DNA from: Devosia chinhatensis | GTDB lineage: Bacteria > Pseudomonadota > Alphaproteobacteria > Rhizobiales > Devosiaceae | Direction of reading: 5' to 3' | Length of the DNA stretch: 64,000 nucleotides | Assembly: GCF_000969445.1 (NCBI RefSeq) | Contig: NZ_JZEY01000054.1 | Span: forward strand, 2,075,067-2,139,066 | Shown: piece after piece, positions 58,777 through 64,000 of the stretch | How positions within the stretch are numbered: the stretch's first letter is position 1 | How the letters are laid out: each line of letters opens with the position of its first letter | Program-made: the position numbers and the translations under genes | Notes under the pieces: generated by a model | The model's input: the letters and a program-made list of their open reading frames with translations, nothing else | Databases searched by the model: none | Told to the model about the DNA's origin: nothing

Positions 58777-61374
58777 ATGGCCCCCAAATCCACACGCCCC
58801 GGCAAGGCCGAGTTCTCCATCGACGAATTCTTCGCCGAGATCGAAAAGGCCGAGGACATCGCCGCCTCCAAGCCGCTCTATGCCGAGCGCATGAAGAACA
58901 AGCGCGCCCTCGACCGCGCCGACGCTGCGGAGAAAGAAGCCGCCGCGCCCAAGACCGCGCTCGAAAAGCGCCGCACCACCAAGTCCAACAACGACACGGC
59001 CACCGGCATGTCGAAGAAGACCGGCAAGACCAAGATCAACTCGGTCGACCGCGTCGATTTCGATGGCTTGGGCGAGGCCCCGCAGGCTGGTTTCGGCCAC
59101 ATGCCCTCGGCCAAGGCCCTGTCCCGCGCCGCCGCCACCGATCCCGAAGCCATCGCGAAAGTCCGTGAGGCGCTCGACGCCTCGGTGAAGAAGAACAAGG
59201 CGCGCAAGTCCGAGGACGTCTCCAATGCCACCACCGTCGGCGTGACCGCCACGGTCAAGGCGCTTGAACAGATCATCCTGCATGGCCGCAAGGAAGTGGA
59301 AGGCTCCGCCCCCTGGGTGCCGCATCGCCCAGAGCGCCCCACCAAGCGCGGCGCCAGCAAACCCTTCCGCCTCGCCACCGATTATGTGCCCGCCGGCGAT
59401 CAGCCCACCGCCATTGCCGAACTGGTGGAAGGCGTCGAGAACGGCGAAACCGATCAGGTCCTGCTCGGCGTCACCGGCTCGGGCAAGACCTTCACCGCCG
59501 CCCAGGTCATCGCCAAGACCCAGCGCCCCGCGCTGATCCTCGCGCCCAACAAGACCCTGGCCGCCCAGCTCTATTCCGAGTTCAAAGGCTTCTTCCCGGA
59601 CAACGCGGTCGAGTATTTCGTCTCCTACTACGACTATTACCAGCCCGAGGCCTACGTCCCGCGCACCGATACCTATATCGAGAAGGAATCCACCATCAAC
59701 GAGCAGATCGACCGCATGCGCCACTCGGCCACGCGCGCGATTCTCGAGCGCGACGACGTCATCATCGTCGCCTCGGTTTCCTGCATCTACGGTATCGGCT
59801 CGGTGGAAGACTATACCGCCATGACCATCGACGTGCAGAAGGGCGAAAAGATCGACCAGCGCCAGCTGCTCGCCAAGCTCGTGGCCCTGCAATATAAGCG
59901 CGGCGATACCGGCTTCGTGCGCGGCACTTTTCGCGTGCGCGGCGACACCGTCGAAATCTTCCCGGCCCACTATGAAGCCGCAGCCTGGCGCGTTTCCCTC
60001 TTCGGCAACGAGGTCGAGGCGATCACCGAATTCGATCCGCTGACCGGCAAGAAAAGCGCCGACCTGACCTTCATCCGCGTCTACGCCAATTCCCACCACG
60101 TGACGCCGCGCACCACGATGAACCAGGCGATCAAGCAGATCCGCGCCGATCTCGCCGCGCGCCTGCAGGAACTCAACGGCGCCGGCCGCTTCCTCGAAGC
60201 CCAGCGGCTCGAACAGCGCAGCCTCTTCGATCTCGAAATGATGGAAGCCACCGGCTCCTGCGCCGGCATCGAGAATTATTCGCGCTACTTCAGTGGTCGT
60301 AAACCGGGAGAACCGCCCCCGACCCTGTTCGAATACCTGCCCGACAATGCGCTGGTCTTCGTCGACGAAAGCCACGTCACCATCGGCCAGCTCGGCGCCA
60401 TGTATCGCGGCGACCTCCGCCGCAAGGCGACCCTGGCCGAATACGGCTTCCGCCTCCCGAGCTGCATGGACAATCGCCCCCTCCGCTTCGAGGAGTGGAA
60501 CGCCATGCGCCCGCAATCGGTCTATGTCTCGGCCACGCCCGGCTCCTGGGAAATGGAACAGACCGGCGGCGTCTTCGCCGAACAGGTCATCCGCCCCACC
60601 GGCCTCATCGATCCCCCGGTCGAGATCCGCCCGGCCACCCATCAGGTCGATGACGTCATCGACGAGATCCGCCAGACCATCAAGGCCGGCTACCGGACCC
60701 TCGTCACCGTCCTCACCAAGAAAATGGCCGAGGACCTCACGGAATACATGCACGAACAGGGCATTCGCGTGCGCTACATGCACTCGGACGTCGACACGAT
60801 CGAGCGCATCGAGATTATTCGCGATCTTCGTCTGGGAGCATTCGATGTCCTGGTGGGCATCAACCTCCTCCGCGAAGGCCTCGACATTCCCGAATGCGGC
60901 CTCGTCGCCATTCTCGACGCCGACAAGGAGGGGTTCCTCCGCTCCGAAACCTCCCTCATCCAGACCATCGGCCGCGCCGCGCGCAACGTCGACGGCAAGG
61001 TGATCCTTTATGCCGACAAGGAAACCGGCTCGATGGAACGCGCCCTGGCCGAAACCAACCGCCGCCGCGAAAAACAGATCGCCTATAACAAAGCCAACGG
61101 CATCACCCCCCAATCGGTGAAAGCCCGCATCAACGACATCATCGACTCCACCGCCGAACGCGACCACGTCACGATCTCCATCGGCAAGGGCAAGGACGGC
61201 AAGGAAAAGACCGTTACGGGCGACAATCTCGCCACCGTCATGAAGGACCTGGAACGCGAAATGCGCGAGGCGGCGACGAACCTTGAGTTCGAAAAGGCGG
61301 CAAGGCTCAGGGACGAAGTTCGCCGTCTCCGCGAGATGGAATTGGACATACTCGAAGCCGACCCCACGTTCTGA
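58777..61374 (+). CDS. uvrB: excinuclease ABC subunit B
   Basis: 865 residues. The DNA damage verification helicase of nucleotide excision repair. The classic protein begins around residue 200 ([17 protein letters not shown]); Walker [11 protein letters not shown] is near residue 230, the beta-hairpin [22 protein letters not shown] and helicase motifs follow, and a C-terminal UVR domain ([28 protein letters not shown]) binds UvrC. An extra, Lys/Ala-rich N-terminus of about 190 residues is present, as in other Rhizobiales. No clear SOS box is seen upstream. Confidence 0.96.
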   Translation: MAPKSTRPGKAEFSIDEFFAEIEKAEDIAASKPLYAERMKNKRALDRADAAEKEAAAPKTALEKRRTTKSNNDTATGMSKKTGKTKINSVDRVDFDGLGEAPQAGFGHMPSAKALSRAAATDPEAIAKVREALDASVKKNKARKSEDVSNATTVGVTATVKALEQIILHGRKEVEGSAPWVPHRPERPTKRGASKPFRLATDYVPAGDQPTAIAELVEGVENGETDQVLLGVTGSGKTFTAAQVIAKTQRPALILAPNKTLAAQLYSEFKGFFPDNAVEYFVSYYDYYQPEAYVPRTDTYIEKESTINEQIDRMRHSATRAILERDDVIIVASVSCIYGIGSVEDYTAMTIDVQKGEKIDQRQLLAKLVALQYKRGDTGFVRGTFRVRGDTVEIFPAHYEAAAWRVSLFGNEVEAITEFDPLTGKKSADLTFIRVYANSHHVTPRTTMNQAIKQIRADLAARLQELNGAGRFLEAQRLEQRSLFDLEMMEATGSCAGIENYSRYFSGRKPGEPPPTLFEYLPDNALVFVDESHVTIGQLGAMYRGDLRRKATLAEYGFRLPSCMDNRPLRFEEWNAMRPQSVYVSATPGSWEMEQTGGVFAEQVIRPTGLIDPPVEIRPATHQVDDVIDEIRQTIKAGYRTLVTVLTKKMAEDLTEYMHEQGIRVRYMHSDVDTIERIEIIRDLRLGAFDVLVGINLLREGLDIPECGLVAILDADKEGFLRSETSLIQTIGRAARNVDGKVILYADKETGSMERALAETNRRREKQIAYNKANGITPQSVKARINDIIDSTAERDHVTISIGKGKDGKEKTVTGDNLATVMKDLEREMREAATNLEFEKAARLRDEVRRLREMELDILEADPTF

Positions 61375-61387
61375 GCGCGAACTTCGT

Positions 61388-61625
61388 CCCGACGAGGTCA
61401 AGCGGCTGCGGGTGATGGACTTCGAGACATCCGCCAACGGCGGCAAAACGCTCCTGTGGAGCGTTTTGAGGCGAGAAGGCCACGAGAGCTATGCTCGAGT
61501 GGCGGATACGCTGGAAGGCTCGGGGCATGACCGACGCCTAGCGTCGGGCAGATCTCTCCAGTGGACAGATTTGAATGCACGAGGCCATGAGCGCTATGCG
61601 AGAATGGCCGGGGAGGGCACCTAGT
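61388..61625. repeat. palindrome-rich intergenic element, two related units
   Basis: AAAACGCTCC-TGT-GGAGCGTTTT (61445-61467) could end uvrB. It is followed by an imperfect GGCCACGAG...CTCGAGTGGC, CCGACGC-CTA-GCGTCGG (61531-61547), an imperfect TCTCTCCA/TGGACAGA dyad and GGCCAT...ATGGCC. The two halves (from 61445 and from about 61547) share order and partial sequence, e.g. GGCCACGAGAGCTATG against GGCCATGAGCGCTATG, so this looks like a duplicated palindromic repeat element. The 250 bases after it hold no gene. Confidence 0.55.
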
Positions 61626-61820
61626 CCCGCGTTTCCCCGCCCAGCGCACGTCACCCTCGGGTTTCGCGCCATCAACATATACCGATTGCCACCCTGGCGA
61701 AGGCCGGGATGCTGCGCGGCATCTATGCGGAGCTATGCGAGGTGAATTGAGCGACAGGTGGTAGGCAGGGTCAGCCGCCGATGACTTTCGTCGCGCAGGC
61801 CCGATGAAGCGGTAAGCTTA

Positions 61821-61850
61821 TTGCATGATGCAGCAGGCAATATACTATAT
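61821..61850 (+). promoter_or_regulatory. putative promoter of the low-GC cassette
   Basis: TTGCAT (61821-61826) and CTATAT (61845-61850) are 18 bases apart in the alphaproteobacterial style, with TGCAT-G-ATGCA (61822-61832), a short palindrome overlapping the -35 that could be an operator. Confidence 0.5.
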
Positions 61851-61876
61851 AGAAGTCAGCATACGGGGCTATCGAC

Positions 61877-62308
61877 ATGCAGAAAATTCTCGCTTGGACA
61901 TCCATAGCAATTCTATCGATGACAATAGGATATCTAGCGCATGTCATTCAAACGGAATCGCTGGATATTAAACTGCTGTCCGGCAATCAGTGGCAGATTT
62001 CATATCCAGATCTAATAACGATAATACTGACGGCATTTGGCGTTATTATTGCAGTAGCAAGTATAGGCTTGGCGACTGCCGCAGTAATTGGCTGGAACAG
62101 TATTGAAGGAAAAGCGATGAGGACTGCGTCCGAAGTTCTATCAAAAGACATCGACGACGCGGATGGAAAACTACAGATGCTTGTAAAAGCTGCAATCGCC
62201 GATACGAGCAGCCCGTTTCATCGTACGCTCAAAGACGAAATACAGAAACTGATGGAAAAGGAAATGTATCGCGGCATCGGAAGCTTTGAATCGACCACTA
62301 ACAATTAG
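61877..62308 (+). CDS. two-helix membrane protein of the low-GC cassette
   Basis: 143 residues with two transmembrane segments (about 4-22 and 44-70) and a helical cytoplasmic tail (about 75-143). AT-rich codons set it apart from upstream genes. No family is recognised. It is the first of three same-strand genes; the next begins eleven bases after its stop. Small two-helix proteins are frequent effectors of phage-defence operons, but here that is only an analogy. No strong ribosome binding site is seen. Confidence 0.68.
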   Translation: MQKILAWTSIAILSMTIGYLAHVIQTESLDIKLLSGNQWQISYPDLITIILTAFGVIIAVASIGLATAAVIGWNSIEGKAMRTASEVLSKDIDDADGKLQMLVKAAIADTSSPFHRTLKDEIQKLMEKEMYRGIGSFESTTNN

Positions 62309-62318
62309 GACGCGGTAC

Positions 62319-62813
62319 ATGCACTTGTTCAACAATGTTTCCGCCGGCGACAAAGCAATAATTGAAAAGCACTTGGACAAAGTACCCGTTCCGGTGGGTG
62401 CGCTAGCTCGCGAACTAGGGCTCGAAGTGAAGCTTATTCTTCTTCCTCCTGACATTTCGGGCGAAATTCGTCCATCTCCGACAGCCCCCGCGGGCTTTCG
62501 GATAAATGTCAATAGGCATGAAAAGAAGGAAAGGCAGCGATTTACGATTGCTCATGAGATTGGACACTATTTGCTGCATCGCAGTCTTATTGGAGACGGG
62601 GTATCAGATAATGTTCTTTACCGATCGACACTTTCCAACCAGCAGGAGGTAGAAGCTAACAAAGTCGCCGCAGCGCTACTCATGCCGAGACCGACGGTGG
62701 AAGCACTACTAAACACCCACGGCGGACTACGATCAAAAGAAGTTTCGGATTTAATTGCCGAGCAACTGGAGGTATCTTCGCCTGCCATGAGAATTCGCCT
62801 GGGGCTTCAGTAG
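62319..62813 (+). CDS. ImmA/IrrE family metallo-endopeptidase
   Basis: 164 residues. Zinc peptidase domain with TIAHEIGHYLLH (HEIGH motif, about 80-91) and the downstream EVEANKVAAALLMP, where the third ligand Glu/Asn-type residues sit. ImmA cleaves the ImmR repressor of ICEBs1, and IrrE/PprI controls radiation response by cutting DdrO. The usual XRE-family partner is absent here. The start at 62319 was set to avoid overlap; an ATG at 62286 also exists. The beta-family gene begins in its stop codon. Confidence 0.9.
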   Translation: MHLFNNVSAGDKAIIEKHLDKVPVPVGALARELGLEVKLILLPPDISGEIRPSPTAPAGFRINVNRHEKKERQRFTIAHEIGHYLLHRSLIGDGVSDNVLYRSTLSNQQEVEANKVAAALLMPRPTVEALLNTHGGLRSKEVSDLIAEQLEVSSPAMRIRLGLQ

Positions 62814-63877
62814 TGCAAGTTAGCATCAACGATCTAAAGTACGTTCCTACCGTCTTTCTCCGGACTGCCGAAATGCAGGCATTGGAGCAGCTATCCAATG
62901 CTGAAAAAGACAGCATCATTCCACTAATCCCTATCAAGCCTTGGGCAAACTCGAACCACTTAGTAAACAGCCTGAGGAGAGTGGAGAGAGCCCTTCCAAA
63001 TCGGCGCTTTTTTATCGACATCGACAGGTACTACTTGCGCGCTAGCGAAAGACCAGCGTGGAGCGAATTCCAAGCCCTTAGGTCCTCAACCGACAACTTC
63101 CTAAACTGGCGAAATTTTGCAGATGAATCCGAATTTGCCATTCCCTGCATTCAAATTTTTGGCAGCCAGGCTGACGTGATAGGGGCCCAAATCGCCTGGG
63201 CGGACCAGAACAACAAACCGTTTGCGCTAAGGATTGAGCAACGCTTCCCCTGCGACAGAGCTGCCGTTCTGGCTGCTTTCGGGTCAATTGAACATAGCAA
63301 CTATATAATTGTTCTTGACGCTGGATGGTCTAGAGATGTGCTGTCATCGCAACTTTGGGCTAGCGGATGGATTACTGCACTTAATAACCTTCATAACGAC
63401 GCAAAAATAGTTGTAAGTGCTAGCAGTTTTCCTGATCAGTTTATGCCTTATGGCCAATTTGGCACAGAAAACCTTCAAGAAAGACCATTTTATAATGCGC
63501 TGCGAGGAACCCATAACACAGCCAGATTGATTTATGGTGATTGGGCCAGTTCAAGACCGCATGGCAACGACTCCGGAGGGCCGGGCTACTCACGCGTTGA
63601 CCTTCCAGTAGCAAACAGTTGGGTTTTCTTTAGATCTGATGCCATAGGGGGAGATTTTCAACCTTTGGCAGCACAGGCACGAAATAGCGCGTACTGGGAT
63701 GGGGATTTGAATAATTGGGGCAAGTACTTCATAGACAACACGGCTAGCGGTACTGGCTTCACAATCAACTCCGCCCAGCAAGCGGCAGCTGCAAGGATCA
63801 ATATACACCTAAATCAGCAAATATCTCAGGGCCTAGGTGTGGCTATCGGTGACGTACCGGAAGACTATGAAGATTAA
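62813..63877 (+). CDS. beta family protein (Beta_protein, PF14350-like)
   Basis: 354 residues from a GTG that shares one base with the previous stop (TAGTG), so translation is coupled. The sequence (YVPTVFLRTAEMQALEQLSNAEKDSIIPLIPIKPW, later LIYGDWASSRP and YFIDNTASGTGFTINS) matches 'beta family protein', named after a T4-like phage product, of unknown biochemical role. Such proteins often appear next to ImmA/IrrE or HTH genes in mobile regions. AT-rich composition continues through this gene. Confidence 0.78.
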   Translation: MQVSINDLKYVPTVFLRTAEMQALEQLSNAEKDSIIPLIPIKPWANSNHLVNSLRRVERALPNRRFFIDIDRYYLRASERPAWSEFQALRSSTDNFLNWRNFADESEFAIPCIQIFGSQADVIGAQIAWADQNNKPFALRIEQRFPCDRAAVLAAFGSIEHSNYIIVLDAGWSRDVLSSQLWASGWITALNNLHNDAKIVVSASSFPDQFMPYGQFGTENLQERPFYNALRGTHNTARLIYGDWASSRPHGNDSGGPGYSRVDLPVANSWVFFRSDAIGGDFQPLAAQARNSAYWDGDLNNWGKYFIDNTASGTGFTINSAQQAAAARINIHLNQQISQGLGVAIGDVPEDYED

Positions 63878-64000
63878 CTCGCTGCAGCGCAGCTCTTACG
63901 ATGGCTTGCCTTTTTCGCTATTGTCTCCGGCGCCATTGGGGGAATGAGAGACCGCCGGATAACCCCGCCCGATCCCCTTAATAAAAACCCTTCATTGGAC
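63878..64000. other. window end after the cassette
   Basis: GC rises again here. The frame of the beta-family gene stays open after its stop to the window edge (…AFFAIVSGAIGGMRDRR…), but without a supported start, so no gene is called. No terminator is visible. Confidence 0.3.

Noticed and set aside
58732..61446. Long minus-strand open frame of about 900 codons
   Set aside because: Antisense shadow of uvrB; Gly/Val/Asp-rich without recognisable domains.
61430..61624. Coding frame with repeated GHExYARxA
   Set aside because: The similarity comes from the duplicated palindromic DNA; no start or ribosome binding site supports translation.

Overview
The window reads as GC-rich chromosome of an alphaproteobacterium of the order Hyphomicrobiales. 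The best guess is a Devosia-like genus, inferred from gene content (UvrB with a long N-terminal extension, trxB next to an LsrB/VtlR-like LysR gene, LTXXQ protein, OhrR/Ohr pair, tandem CCUCCUCCC small RNAs). No rRNA, tRNA, CRISPR array, insertion sequence or prophage structural gene was seen.

Layout. 1-9.6 kb: MFS exporter, diguanylate cyclase, YqeY, carA, cupin, zinc metallopeptidase, then a divergent pair for hexuronate catabolism (mannitol-dehydrogenase-family reductase and KDG kinase) and a secreted unknown. 9.7-12.8 kb: CpdB next to a secreted RNase T2, a plausible RNA-scavenging pair. 13-14 kb: OhrR/Ohr with two palindromes between them. 14-16.9 kb: ABC exporter whose permease looks frameshifted, then an acetyltransferase. 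16.8-18.7 kb: motA-motB. 18.8-26.3 kb: GST, RNA methyltransferase, HD-GYP protein, response regulator, SLC13-type transporter, CsbD, VOC/ArsR pair. 26.6-29.9 kb: carB, about 22 kb from carA. 30-38.3 kb: CatB-like acetyltransferase, flippase plus CelD-like GNAT pair, threonine aldolase, TPR-methyltransferase, cold-shock protein, sugar dehydrogenase. 38.5-41.9 kb: greA, trxB, LysR regulator, HAD hydrolase.

41.9-43.1 kb has no credible gene on either strand but carries four tandem transcription units. Each has an upstream 15-bp box, a -35 and a -10 at identical spacing, one to three hairpins presenting an anti-Shine-Dalgarno CCTCCTCCC-type loop, and its own intrinsic terminator. This is a 'cuckoo'/CcsR-type small RNA array. 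Just after it, a near-consensus sigma-54 promoter drives an unknown 372-aa protein.

44-61.4 kb: aminotransferase, small secreted and membrane proteins, class V PLP enzyme, DMT transporter, two tandem DUF2147 proteins, an orphan terminator with a structured RNA candidate, thymidine kinase, thioesterase, two tandem SH3b/crystallin-like proteins, a second sugar dehydrogenase with a coupled 18-aa leader ORF, a run of enzymes, and uvrB.

61.4-64 kb: a palindrome-rich intergenic stretch leads into a visibly AT-richer three-gene cassette: two-helix membrane protein, ImmA/IrrE metallopeptidase and 'beta family' protein, the last two overlapping by one base. Its composition, isolation and domain content suggest a horizontally acquired defence- or stress-type module. 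The small RNA array and this cassette are the two most interesting regions.
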